The position numbers were made by a program, and so were the translations under genes. The notes under the pieces were generated by a model that was given only the letters and a program-made list of their open reading frames with translations, was not told the DNA's origin and ran no database searches. A DNA stretch of 20,242 nt from an uncultured Novosphingobium sp. (GTDB lineage Bacteria; Pseudomonadota; Alphaproteobacteria; Sphingomonadales; Sphingomonadaceae): positions 1-20,242 of the forward strand of contig CALCQB010000318.1 in assembly GCA_937897535.1 (NCBI GenBank). The letters are read 5' to 3'. Shown piece by piece: positions 6,649 to 14,423 of this stretch (the stretch's first letter is position 1; every line of letters begins with the position of its first letter).

Positions 6649-7434
6649 TTACCCGGCCAGAAACGCGACCAGCGCCTTGACCTTCTTCTGCCGCCACTGC
6701 GGGGCGGGCGCGACCAGCCAGTAGCCGTGGCGGCTTTCGGCCAGTTCGCCCAGCGCCTTGATCCGGCCATTCTCCAGCCAGCTCTGCGCCAGCAGCACCG
6801 GTACGCGGGCCTTGCCCATCCCGGCAGCGGCGGCGGCGATCGCCTGGCCGGCGTCGCCGACGCTGAGCGGCGGGCTTTCGCAATCCTCACCTTCGGGGCT
6901 GGTATCGCCGGGCCAGCCGATCCAGCAGCCCTCACCCACGGCAACCCGGCCCGGTTCGCCCAGCGCGACCCCTTCCAGTTCGCCCGGCCCCTCGGCCCAG
7001 CGGATCGCGAGATCGAGGTTGGCTTCGGTGAAATCGGCGTCCTCGTCCGAGACCAGGGCGAACCGCACCTCGGGGTTGGCCTTGCGAAACTCAGCCAGCC
7101 GCGGGGCGAGCCAAGCCGAGAAGAATTCGCGCGGCGCGGCGATGGTATAGACGTGGCTCGATTGCCCGGCCTGCATCGCCCGCACCGCATCCTCGAAATG
7201 CAGGAACCCGCTGCGCAGCGCTTCGAGGCCGGCGCTGGCTTCGTCGGTCAGCTCCAGCCCCTTGGGGGTGCGGCGGAACAGCACGACGCCGAGCACGTCT
7301 TCGAGCGCGCGGATCTGCTGGCCGACCGCCGCCGGGGTTACCGCCAGCTCGTCCGCCGCGCGGGTGAACGACAAGTGCCGGGCCGCGGCATCGAACACGC
7401 GCAAGGCGTTGAGGGGCAGGTGGGTGCGCTTCAT
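6649..7434 (-). CDS. LysR-family transcriptional regulator (short)
   Basis: A 261-aa LysR-type regulator. The N-terminal winged helix-turn-helix (about 1-62) is clear: LNALRVFDAAARHLSFTRAADELAVTPAAVGQQIRALEDVLG, quoted here by its start and end, then LFRRTPKGLELT. The rest is a periplasmic-binding-protein-like effector domain, resembling the GcvA branch. LysR proteins are usually near 300 aa; this one appears to lack roughly 35 residues of the effector domain, between VALGEPGRVAVG and LSVGDAGQAI. The ATG at 7434 is chosen because homology begins at MKRTHLPLNALRVFD; the frame is open further upstream, but that part overlaps apaG. It starts 11 nt after the apaG stop and is probably cotranscribed with it. 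The target is unknown. Confidence 0.85.
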   Translation of the reverse strand: MKRTHLPLNALRVFDAAARHLSFTRAADELAVTPAAVGQQIRALEDVLGVVLFRRTPKGLELTDEASAGLEALRSGFLHFEDAVRAMQAGQSSHVYTIAAPREFFSAWLAPRLAEFRKANPEVRFALVSDEDADFTEANLDLAIRWAEGPGELEGVALGEPGRVAVGEGCWIGWPGDTSPEGEDCESPPLSVGDAGQAIAAAAAGMGKARVPVLLAQSWLENGRIKALGELAESRHGYWLVAPAPQWRQKKVKALVAFLAG

Positions 7435-7445
7435 GGGCTGCGCGT

Positions 7446-7844
7446 CTAGCCCGCCGTCGCGGGCGCCGCCAGCGGGAAAAACGGGATCTTGACCTCGAAC
7501 CGCTCGCCGCCGCTGCGCACGAAGGTGTAGTGCCCTTCCATGCTGCCCATCGGGGTGGAAAGCGGGCAGCCCGAGACATAGTCGTGGCTCTGCCCGGGCC
7601 GCAGCAGCGGGGTCTCGCCGACCACGCCTTCGCCCTCGACCAGGTTGACCATTCCGCGCCCGTCGGTGATCTTCCAGTGCCGGGTCGCGAGCTGAACGGT
7701 TTCGTCCGAGCCGTTCTCGATCCGGATGTGATAGACCCAGAACCACTTGCCGGCCTCGATCCGCGATTGCTCGGGCAGGAAATTGACCGCGACGCGCACG
7801 GTGATGCCGTCGGTGATCGCGGCGTGCTGGAACAGTTCCTTCAT
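7446..7844 (-). CDS. apaG: ApaG protein
   Basis: A 132-aa protein that matches ApaG along its length, which is close to the family norm (about 125-130 aa). Landmarks are ITVRVAVNFLPEQSRIE, then FWVYHIRIENGSDETVQL, TRHWKITDGRG, GEGVVGETPLLRPGQSHDYVSG, and LSTPMGSMEGHYTFV. ApaG is a small beta-sandwich protein (DUF525) linked in enterobacteria to cobalt resistance and magnesium efflux; its biochemical role is still unclear. Other alphaproteobacteria often have apaG close to metZ, and here metZ lies 2.7 kb away with an antiporter and a kinase between. The start CAT lies at 7842-7844 with only a weak ribosome binding site. The divergent antiporter gene begins 100 nt away. Confidence 0.95.
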   Translation of the reverse strand: MKELFQHAAITDGITVRVAVNFLPEQSRIEAGKWFWVYHIRIENGSDETVQLATRHWKITDGRGMVNLVEGEGVVGETPLLRPGQSHDYVSGCPLSTPMGSMEGHYTFVRSGGERFEVKIPFFPLAAPATAG

Positions 7845-7944
7845 GCCGCCAAGATAGCGTCTGGTCCGGCCAGATCAATGTCTCTTGGGGAATACGATTG
7901 CATCGCAATTGCGGTTTCCACTGCAACTGATAGCCCTTCGCGCC

Positions 7945-9150
7945 ATGCAACCTGCGCTTCCCGTGACTGAGCTGTTCCTGCTCGCGCTGATCATCATCTT
8001 CGCGCTGCCCTATGCCGTCTGGCGCTTGCTGCGGACCGATTACTGGGCGCCGCTGGTGGTGGTGCAGATCGTCGGCGGGATCATTCTCGGACCCGGCGTG
8101 CTCGGGGCAATTTTCCCGGGCTATTACGCCTTTGTCTTCGCTCCGCCGGTGATCGGCGCGCTGAACGGGATCGCCTGGTGGGCGGTGATGCTGTTCGTGT
8201 TCGTCGCCGGGCTCGAACTAGACCTCGAGGAAGCCTGGAAATGGCGCGGCGAGACCGGGCTGACTGCCGGGCTGGCGCTGGGCGTACCGCTGCTGCTCGG
8301 GGCCGGTGCGGCAGTCCTGCTGCTCAAATTCAGCGATCCGGCGGCCTGGATCGGGGCCAAGGGCCAGACCTGGCAGTTCATCGCCGGGGTCGGAATGGCC
8401 TGCGCGGTGACCGCGCTGCCGATCCTGATCCTGTTCCTGCAAAAGCTGGAAATCCTGCGCACCAAGTTCGGCCAGCGGGTGCTGCGCTATGCCAGCCTCG
8501 ACGATGTGATGATCTGGGGGGTGCTGGCGCTGATCCTGCTCGATTGGGAGCGGGTCGGACGGCAGGCGGCTTATCTCGTCGGGTTCGGGGTCGCGGTCTG
8601 GCTGGTTCGCAAGCTGATCGCCGCGATCCCGCAGCGTGACCGCTGGTATGTCGGGCTGGTCTGGCTGGCGGCCAACGGCTACCTCGCCGACTGGTCCGGG
8701 CTGCATTACATGGTCGGGGCGTTCCTCGCCGGGGCGGCGCTCGACGCCAAGTGGTTCGGGATCGAGAGTATCGACCGGTTCCGCGATACCGTGCTGCTGG
8801 CGTTCATGCCGGTGTTCTTCCTCTCGACCGGGCTGCGCACCAGCTGGGACATGGGCGGCTACACCGCTTTCGCCGCCGCCGCGCTGCTGCTGACGGCGAT
8901 GGTGGTGGGCAAGCTGGCGGGCGTCGGCCTGGCCGGCAAGCTGTTGCGCTGGCCCAAGGGCGATGCCTGGACGATCGGCTGGCTGCTGCAGACCAAGGCG
9001 CTGATCATGATCATTTTCGTCAACGTGCTGTTCGACAAGGCGATCATCACCAGCAGCGCTTTCACCGCGCTGTTGCTAGCCGCGATCGGCAGCACGATGC
9101 TGACGATTCCGGTGGTAACTCCGCTACTGCGCCGCGCTCCGCCGGCCTAG
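7945..9150 (+). CDS. CPA2-family cation/proton antiporter (Kef-type membrane domain)
   Basis: A 401-aa polytopic membrane protein with about 11-12 hydrophobic segments. CPA2 landmarks are VGGIILGPGVLG, FVFVAGLELDLEEAWK, the discontinuous-helix region ACAVTALPILILFLQKLEIL, SLDDVMIWGVLA (Asp pair), HYMVGAFLAGAALD and LAFMPVFFLSTGLRTS. It ends right after the membrane domain, with no TrkA-N/RCK nucleotide-binding domain, so it is more like simple Na+ or K+/H+ antiporters than full KefB/C. ATG 7945 is preferred over the in-frame TTG at 7885, though neither has a good Shine-Dalgarno. Its stop (TAG 9148-9150) overlaps the stop of the convergent kinase in the shared CTAG. Ion specificity cannot be read. 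Confidence 0.9.
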   Translation: MQPALPVTELFLLALIIIFALPYAVWRLLRTDYWAPLVVVQIVGGIILGPGVLGAIFPGYYAFVFAPPVIGALNGIAWWAVMLFVFVAGLELDLEEAWKWRGETGLTAGLALGVPLLLGAGAAVLLLKFSDPAAWIGAKGQTWQFIAGVGMACAVTALPILILFLQKLEILRTKFGQRVLRYASLDDVMIWGVLALILLDWERVGRQAAYLVGFGVAVWLVRKLIAAIPQRDRWYVGLVWLAANGYLADWSGLHYMVGAFLAGAALDAKWFGIESIDRFRDTVLLAFMPVFFLSTGLRTSWDMGGYTAFAAAALLLTAMVVGKLAGVGLAGKLLRWPKGDAWTIGWLLQTKALIMIIFVNVLFDKAIITSSAFTALLLAAIGSTMLTIPVVTPLLRRAPPA

Positions 9151-10520
9151 CTGTCGAGGACGTTCTCGGCCGGACAAGTCAGCGAGAAGCTGAACCCTTC
9201 CGGGTCATAGCGGCATGAAACTTCGCCGCGCAGCTTGCGGGCTGGCACTTCCTCGATGATCCGGCTGCCGAACCCGCGCCGCTGCGGGGGTGAGGCCGGC
9301 GGGCCCCCGCGCTCCTGCCAGGTCAGGCTGAAGCGGGCCTCGCCATCGCCCTCGTGCAGCTGCCAGGTGATCGCAATGCGCCCCTCGGGCACCGACAGCG
9401 CCCCGTATTTCTCGGCATTGGTGGCCATTTCGTGCAGCGCCATGCTGATCGATTCGGCCGCGCCGGTCTGGATGATGACAGCGGGTCCGCTCCGCTCGAT
9501 CTGGTCGAGCCGGTCGCCCAGAAAGGCCAGCTGCGCCTCGATCAGTTCGCTCAGCGGCACTTCGCGCCACAACCGCCGGACCAGCACGTCCTGGTTGGCG
9601 GCCAGCCCGGCAATCCGCTGGCGCAACCGCGGCAGGAAATTGGCCGCATCATCGGCGGCGGTGCGTTCGGCCAGCGCCTGGACCACGGTCAGCAGATTGC
9701 GTGAACGGTGGTTGACCTCCATCAGCAACAGTTCGATCTGGCGCTCGGCCGCGCGCTGGTCGGTGATGTCGGTCGCGGTGCCAAACCAGCAGACCATCGC
9801 CCCGGCTGCATCGCGCAACGGGACGGCGCGCGACAGGAACCAGCGGTAGGTGCCATCGGCAGACCGGATCGGAAAGGTGTCTTCCCATTCGGTCCCGTCG
9901 CGCAGGCATCTGGAGACGTGGTCGGTCACCCGCGCGATGTGCTCGGGATGAACCACCTTGTGCCAGCCGGTGCCCTGAACCTCGGCCAGCGTCGTTCCGG
10001 TAAAGTCGAACCAGCGCTTGTTGTACCAGAACATCCAGCCTTCGGGATCGGCGATCCACGCCAACTGGGCGATGTTGTCGGCCATCAGGCTGAAGCGGGT
10101 TTCGACCTCGTTCAGGGCATTGCGGGTGCGGACTTCGCCGCTGATGTCCCGCGCGATCTTGCTGGCGCCGACGATCTCGCCGTTGCGGTTGCGGATTGGC
10201 GAGATCATCACCGCGATATCGACCAGACTGCCGTCCTTGCGCAGCCGCTGGGTCTCCATCCGCAGCGAGCCTTCGCCGCGCCTGACCGCTTCCAGAATCC
10301 GGTCTTCCTCGTCCTGGCGATCGGCCGGGATGATCCGGCGGATCGACTGGCCGATCATTTCCGCCGCGCTCCAGCCAAAGATCGCCTCGGCCGCCGGGTT
10401 CCAGCTCAGCACCTTGCTGTCGAGATCCTTGGCGACTACCGCGGCATCGGTCGAGTTGACGATGGCGGCGAACAAATTCGCGTAATCCATCGCCGCGAAC
10501 ATATTCTCTGCGCTGTCCAT
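9147..10520 (-). CDS. PAS-PAS HWE-family sensor histidine kinase
   Basis: A 457-aa kinase with no membrane segment. Two PAS domains lie at about 13-128 (AAVVAKDLDSKVLSWNPAAE, GWSAAEMIGQ) and 138-256 (GWMFWYNKRWFDFTG, GTATDITDQR). The HWE/HisKA_2 core has the phospho-acceptor His271 in MEVNHRSRNLL, the N-box HEMATNAEKYGAL near 363-375, the WxE motif as WQE at 401-403 and GFGSRIIEEV at the end. No receiver domain is attached and no response regulator lies nearby, so it is an orphan. Alphaproteobacterial HWE kinases often feed the PhyR-NepR-EcfG general stress response; that is an inference here. Start 10520 (MDSAENMF) is favoured over a TTG at 10556. metZ ends 39 nt upstream. Confidence 0.9.
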   Translation of the reverse strand: MDSAENMFAAMDYANLFAAIVNSTDAAVVAKDLDSKVLSWNPAAEAIFGWSAAEMIGQSIRRIIPADRQDEEDRILEAVRRGEGSLRMETQRLRKDGSLVDIAVMISPIRNRNGEIVGASKIARDISGEVRTRNALNEVETRFSLMADNIAQLAWIADPEGWMFWYNKRWFDFTGTTLAEVQGTGWHKVVHPEHIARVTDHVSRCLRDGTEWEDTFPIRSADGTYRWFLSRAVPLRDAAGAMVCWFGTATDITDQRAAERQIELLLMEVNHRSRNLLTVVQALAERTAADDAANFLPRLRQRIAGLAANQDVLVRRLWREVPLSELIEAQLAFLGDRLDQIERSGPAVIIQTGAAESISMALHEMATNAEKYGALSVPEGRIAITWQLHEGDGEARFSLTWQERGGPPASPPQRRGFGSRIIEEVPARKLRGEVSCRYDPEGFSFSLTCPAENVLDS

Positions 10521-10559
10521 GCCCGCATACCTGCAACGGACTGGCGTTGCATGCAATCC

Positions 10560-11765
10560 TTAGCGCCCGATCGCTGTCAGCCCGCGGTCGAGGTCCTCGA
10601 TCAGATCAAGCGGATCCTCAAGGCCGACGTTGAGCCGGATCATCCCTTCGCCCACCCCGGCCTCGGCCCGGCCTTCGGCCCCCATGTTGTTGTGGGTGGT
10701 GCTGGCCGGATGACAGGCGAGGCTTTTGGAATCGCCGATGTTGTTCGAGATATCGATCAGCTCGAACGCGTTGAGCATGGCAAAGGCCTCGGCCCGGTCG
10801 GCCAGATCGAAGCTGAAGATGTTGCCGAAGGCGTCCATCTGCCGGGCCGCAATCGCGTGTTGCGGGTGGCTCTCCAGCCCGGGATGCAGCATGCTGACCC
10901 CACGGCCTTGGAGGAACCGCGCGACCTGCATCGCGTTCTCGCTCTGCTTGTGGGCGCGCAGCGGCAGCGTCTCGAGCCCCTTGAGCACGACCCAGGCGTT
11001 GAAGGGCGCGGCGATCGGCCCGGTGTTGCGCTGGAACGGCATCAGCACATCGTTGATGAATTCACTGGTCCCGCAGATCGCGCCGAGCAGGACCCGGCCC
11101 TGCCCTTCCATCAGCTTGGTGGCGGAATAGGCCACCACGTCGGCGCCGAATTCGATCGGGCGCTGCAAGGCGGCGGTGGCAAAGGCGTTATCGACCACCG
11201 TGCAGATGCCCTTGCTCTTGGCGAGGCCGCAGACAAATTCCAGATCGACGATGTCCATCGTCGGGTTGGCCGGGGTTTCGAAGAAGAACACCTTGGTGTT
11301 GGGCCGGATCGCGGCCTCCCACGCGGCGTTGTCGCGCGCATCGACGATGGTCTTCTCGATCCCGAAGCGCGGCAGCAGATTGTCGACGATCCAGCGGCAC
11401 GAGCCGAACGCCGCGCGGCCCGCGACGACATGGTCCCCGGCCGACAGCTGGCACAACAGCGCGCTGGTCATCGCCGCCATGCCGCTGGCCTGGGTCCGGC
11501 AGGCTTCCGAGCCTTCCATCATCGCGATGCGTTCTTCGAGCATCTGGACGGTCGGGTTCTGGAACCGCGAATAGACCATCCCGGGGGCTTCGCCCTGGAA
11601 CCGCGCGGCGACCACTTCGGCGCTGTCGTAGCTGTAGCCCGAATTGATGAACAGCGCCTCGCTGGTCTCGCCCTGCTCGCTGCGCCAGGTTCCGGCCCGC
11701 ACCGCACGGGTGGCGGCGCGCCATTTGGAAGTGATCGAGCGGTCCTGGCCAGTGGTGCGTTTCAT
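10560..11765 (-). CDS. metZ: O-succinylhomoserine sulfhydrylase
   Basis: A 401-aa PLP enzyme of the Cys/Met metabolism family. It converts O-succinylhomoserine and sulfide to homocysteine, giving methionine synthesis by direct sulfhydrylation. Seen are Tyr65-Ser-Arg67 in MVYSRFQNPT (cofactor phosphate site of the neighbouring subunit), SGMAAMT at 94-100, Asp192 in VVDNAFATA (pyridine nitrogen), Lys217 in YSATKLMEGQGR (Schiff base), and late STTHNNM and MIRLNVGLED. The N-terminal ATRAVRAGTWRSEQGETSEALF is typical of MetZ rather than of MetB or MetY. The start at 11765 is where family similarity begins; no clear ribosome binding site is seen. No SAM riboswitch was recognised upstream, where a palindromic element occupies most of the gap. 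Confidence 0.93.
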   Translation of the reverse strand: MKRTTGQDRSITSKWRAATRAVRAGTWRSEQGETSEALFINSGYSYDSAEVVAARFQGEAPGMVYSRFQNPTVQMLEERIAMMEGSEACRTQASGMAAMTSALLCQLSAGDHVVAGRAAFGSCRWIVDNLLPRFGIEKTIVDARDNAAWEAAIRPNTKVFFFETPANPTMDIVDLEFVCGLAKSKGICTVVDNAFATAALQRPIEFGADVVAYSATKLMEGQGRVLLGAICGTSEFINDVLMPFQRNTGPIAAPFNAWVVLKGLETLPLRAHKQSENAMQVARFLQGRGVSMLHPGLESHPQHAIAARQMDAFGNIFSFDLADRAEAFAMLNAFELIDISNNIGDSKSLACHPASTTHNNMGAEGRAEAGVGEGMIRLNVGLEDPLDLIEDLDRGLTAIGR

Positions 11766-11812
11766 GGTGATTGCGGCTTTAGGCAGGGCTTTTGACCAGG
11801 GCAAGCACCAGT

Positions 11813-11960
11813 TCCTCTCCATTTTTGGCGAATGCCACAAATGGGGAGGTGGATCGCAGCAGGCGAGACGGAGGGGTAATGGCGCAGGCGTCGCAACCCC
11901 TCCGTCATTTGCTGCGCAAATGCCACCTCCCCATTTGCGCTAACGCGAAAATAGGGAGGA
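11813..11960. repeat. Palindromic intergenic element (REP/MITE-like), about 148 bp
   Basis: A long nested inverted repeat centred near 11887. The pairs are CAAATGGGGAGGTGG (11838-11852) with CCACCTCCCCATTTG (11923-11937), CGCAGCA (11855-11861) with TGCTGCG (11910-11916), and GACGGAGGGGT (11867-11877) with ACCCCTCCGTC (11896-11906), all perfect. The outer flanks CCTCTCCATTTTTGGCG and CGCGAAAATAGGGAGG are imperfect complements. The right half also folds alone: GCGCAAATG (11914-11922) with CATTTGCGC (11932-11940). It lies between the divergent metZ and PMT genes. From memory, elements with the ACCCCTCCGTC...CCACCTCCCC pattern are frequent in sphingomonad genomes. Confidence 0.88.
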
Positions 11961-12004
11961 TCTATCATTGCGCAGCCCCGCCCCGCCCGATAGTCCCGCC
12001 CGCG

Positions 12005-13285
12005 ATGCAGGGCCGCTTCACCACTGACCGGGATCCCGCCGCCTGGTGCGCGGGGATAGCATTGGCCTTCCTCGCGCTGGTCTGGTGGCGGCTGGGAATC
12101 CCGCACGAGATCTATTTCGACGAGGTCCACTACGTCAACGCCGCGCGCAAGCAGCTCGATCATATCCGGGTCAATCCCGAGCACCCGATGCTGGCCAAGA
12201 CCGTGCTTGCGCTGGCGATCGAGTGGCTGGGCGACCGGCCGCAGGTCTGGCGGATTCCCTCGGCGATCGGCGGAGCCCTGGGGCTGTTCGGCTTTGCCCG
12301 GATGGTGTGGTTCACCAGCGGAAATGCCCGGGCGACGATCATCGCGGCGTTGCTGCTCGCCACTGACTTCTTCTGGTTCATCCACAGCCGGATCGCGATG
12401 CTCGACATGACCATGGCCGCGCTGGCGATGCTGGCACTGTGGCAGCTGACCGCCGCGGTGCGCCTGCCGCACCAGGGACGCTGGCGGCTGGCGCTCGGCG
12501 GGGTGTTGCTGGGGCTGGCGCTCGGGGCCAAGTGGTCGGTCGCGCCGGTCCTGGTGCTGCCGGGACTGGTGTTCCTGGCGCTGAAGCTGAAAGAACATCG
12601 GGGCAGCTTCCTGTTCGCCACCCACGGCGGCCCGGTGCCCGGGATAACACTCGCCGAAGCGGCGCTATGGCTCGGTCTGGTCCCGCTGGGAGTCTATTGG
12701 GCAACCTTCTGGCCGGCCTTCCATTGGGCAACGCGGCCGGTCGATCCCTGGGCCCCGATCGCCTGGCACGAGCACATGCTGATGCTGCAGGACAGCGTCA
12801 AGAAGCCACACCCTTACCGCTCGCAGTGGTACCAGTGGGTCGGTAACTGGCGGGCGATCTGGTATCTCTACAAGGACATCGAAGGGGCCCAGCGCGGGGT
12901 GGTGCTGATCGGCAATCCCTTCACGATGTACGCCGGGCTGGCCGCGCTGGCCTGGGCGCTGTTGGAAGGCGTCCGGCGCCGGCGCTGGGACTTGCTCGGG
13001 CTGTCCGCGCTCTATGCCGTGACGCTGCTGTTCTGGGCCTTGTCGGGCAAACCGATCCAGTTCCTGTACCACTATCTGCTGCCAAGCACCTTCCTGATGG
13101 CGCTGCTGGCGCTGGCGCTCGACGCCGCCTGGCGGCGCAGCGATCGCTGGCGCTGGCTGGCACCCGCCAGTCTGGTGCTGAGTTTTGCGATGTTCGCGTG
13201 GTTCTATCCGATCATTTCCGGTTGGCCGCTGTGCTGCGGCCGGCCCAGTTTCGAATTCTGGATGTGGCTTAGAAGCTGGCGTTAA
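12005..13285 (+). CDS. PMT-family (dolichyl-phosphate-mannose-type) membrane glycosyltransferase
   Basis: A 426-aa polytopic membrane protein with about 10 hydrophobic segments. After the first segment comes IYFDEVHYVNAARKQLDH, holding the Asp-Glu pair of the PMT/GT-C fold, then NPEHPMLAKTVLA, the family's EHP-x-x-K element. FFWFIHSRIAMLDMTM and GAKWSVAPVLVLPG follow, and a periplasmic loop (about 240-290) lies before the later segments. It ends with CCGRPSFEFWMWLRSWR. Family members move a sugar from a polyprenyl phosphate to a protein or lipid on the outer face of the inner membrane. ATG 12005 is chosen because homology begins there and the upstream frame runs through the repeat; no Shine-Dalgarno is visible. 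The DPM1-like gene 1.1 kb downstream could supply the donor. Confidence 0.88.
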   Translation: MQGRFTTDRDPAAWCAGIALAFLALVWWRLGIPHEIYFDEVHYVNAARKQLDHIRVNPEHPMLAKTVLALAIEWLGDRPQVWRIPSAIGGALGLFGFARMVWFTSGNARATIIAALLLATDFFWFIHSRIAMLDMTMAALAMLALWQLTAAVRLPHQGRWRLALGGVLLGLALGAKWSVAPVLVLPGLVFLALKLKEHRGSFLFATHGGPVPGITLAEAALWLGLVPLGVYWATFWPAFHWATRPVDPWAPIAWHEHMLMLQDSVKKPHPYRSQWYQWVGNWRAIWYLYKDIEGAQRGVVLIGNPFTMYAGLAALAWALLEGVRRRRWDLLGLSALYAVTLLFWALSGKPIQFLYHYLLPSTFLMALLALALDAAWRRSDRWRWLAPASLVLSFAMFAWFYPIISGWPLCCGRPSFEFWMWLRSWR

Positions 13286-13300
13286 TCGCGCGGTTAAATT
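13282..13300 (+). promoter_or_regulatory. Candidate operator, copy 2 (TTAA-CGCGCG-TTAA near-palindrome)
   Basis: TTAATCGCGCGGTTAAATT, identical over 19 bases to the minus-strand copy at 6615-6597. It ends 31 nt before the OYE start, and its first bases include the TAA stop of the PMT gene (13283-13285). Flanking bases differ between copies, so the conserved unit is about 19 bp, the size of a dimeric-regulator site. Function is inferred. Confidence 0.65.
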
Positions 13301-13331
13301 ATCCTGGTCGCGACAGGGAGATTCGCCGACC

Positions 13332-14420
13332 ATGACCAGTTATTCGCAGCCGCTCGATTTCGTGCGCGGACCCAGCCTGGCCAACCGCTTCATGCTGGCC
13401 CCCTTGACCAACTTGCAGAGCAATGTCGACGGCACGCTTTCGGATGACGAAATCCACTGGCTGACCAAGCGCGCCGAAGGCGGCTTCGGCCTGGTGATGA
13501 CCGCCGCCGCGCACGTCCAGCGTCAGGGCCAGGGTTTTCCCGGCCAGCTCGGGATCTGGTCGGACGATCACCTGCCGCGCCTGACCGAACTGGCGACCAA
13601 GCTCCGCGCCAAAGGTGCGGTGTCCTCGGTTCAGCTTCATCACGCCGGAATGCGCAGCCCGGCCGAACTGATCGGCGAAGCCCCGCAGGGACCTTTCGCG
13701 GACCAGGAAACCGGCACCCGCGCGCTGACCACCGCCGAGGTCGAGCAATTGCGCGACGATTTCATCGCGGCTGCCGTCCGGGCCGAGCAGGCCGGGTTCG
13801 ACGGGGTCGAGGTCCACGGGGCGCACGGCTATGTTCTTGCCCAGTTCCTCGATGGCGAGAACAACCGCCGCGACGACCGCTACGGCGGCAGCTTCGAAAA
13901 CCGCAAGCGGCTGATCATCGAGATCATCGACGGCATCCGCAACGCCTGCCGCCCCGACTTCCAGCTCGGGCTGCGGCTCTCGCCCGAACGCTTCAACATC
14001 GACTTCGCCGAGGCAAAGGCCTTTGCCCGGGAGGTGATGGAAAGCGGCCAGCTCGACTATCTCGACATGTCGCTGTGGGATTGCTTCAAGCCGCCGGTCG
14101 GTGAACCTGATGACGCCGCCCCGCTGATTTCGCACTTCACCGCGCTGCCGCGCGGCACGACCCGGCTCGGGGTGGCGGGCAAGATCATGGACGCGGCCAA
14201 GGTCCAGGCCTGCCTCGATGCCGGGGCCGATTTCGTGCTGATCGGGCGCGGTGCGATCCTGCACCACGATTTCGCTGCCCGCTGTCTGGCAGACCCAACC
14301 TTTGCCGCCGCGCAAATCCCGGTAAGCGAAGCCCACCTCAGGGCTGAAGGTCTGGGCGATGCCTTCGTCAGCTACATGAAAAGCTGGAAGGGCTTCGTCG
14401 AAGAACCGGTCGACGCCTGA
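13332..14420 (+). CDS. NADH:flavin oxidoreductase, old yellow enzyme family
   Basis: A 362-aa FMN-binding TIM-barrel enzyme. Seen are FMLAPLTNLQSN near the N-terminus, VQLHHAGMRS (active-site His region), and GFDGVEVHGAHGYVLAQF. Also present are NNRRDDRYGGSFENRKRL, the RYGGS-x-ENR family signature, and LGVAGKI and GADFVLIGRGA for phosphate binding. The length allows only the barrel: there is no Fe-S or FAD domain as in 2,4-dienoyl-CoA reductase. Such enzymes reduce activated C=C bonds of enones, or nitro compounds, using NAD(P)H; the physiological substrate is unknown. AGGGAG at 13315-13320 precedes the ATG by 11 nt. The 19-bp operator-like element lies just upstream. The stop is 3 nt from the stop of the convergent glycosyltransferase, with no terminator between. 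Confidence 0.92.
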   Translation: MTSYSQPLDFVRGPSLANRFMLAPLTNLQSNVDGTLSDDEIHWLTKRAEGGFGLVMTAAAHVQRQGQGFPGQLGIWSDDHLPRLTELATKLRAKGAVSSVQLHHAGMRSPAELIGEAPQGPFADQETGTRALTTAEVEQLRDDFIAAAVRAEQAGFDGVEVHGAHGYVLAQFLDGENNRRDDRYGGSFENRKRLIIEIIDGIRNACRPDFQLGLRLSPERFNIDFAEAKAFAREVMESGQLDYLDMSLWDCFKPPVGEPDDAAPLISHFTALPRGTTRLGVAGKIMDAAKVQACLDAGADFVLIGRGAILHHDFAARCLADPTFAAAQIPVSEAHLRAEGLGDAFVSYMKSWKGFVEEPVDA

Positions 14421-14423
14421 GCT

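Noticed and set aside
7897..7909. ATTGC/GCAAT small palindrome between apaG and the antiporter
   Set aside because: Five-base arms with a 3-nt loop are too short to separate from chance, and no promoter hexamers fit around it.
9708..11795. 695-codon open frame on the + strand opposite the kinase and metZ
   Set aside because: It runs antisense across two well-supported genes, its protein is rich in Gly/Arg/His/Asp without domain pattern, and long antisense frames are expected in high-GC DNA.
11766..12004. SAM-II type riboswitch before metZ
   Set aside because: SAM-II is known before metZ/metX-type genes in alphaproteobacteria, but the expected compact pseudoknot sequence was not recognised and the gap is mostly the palindromic element.
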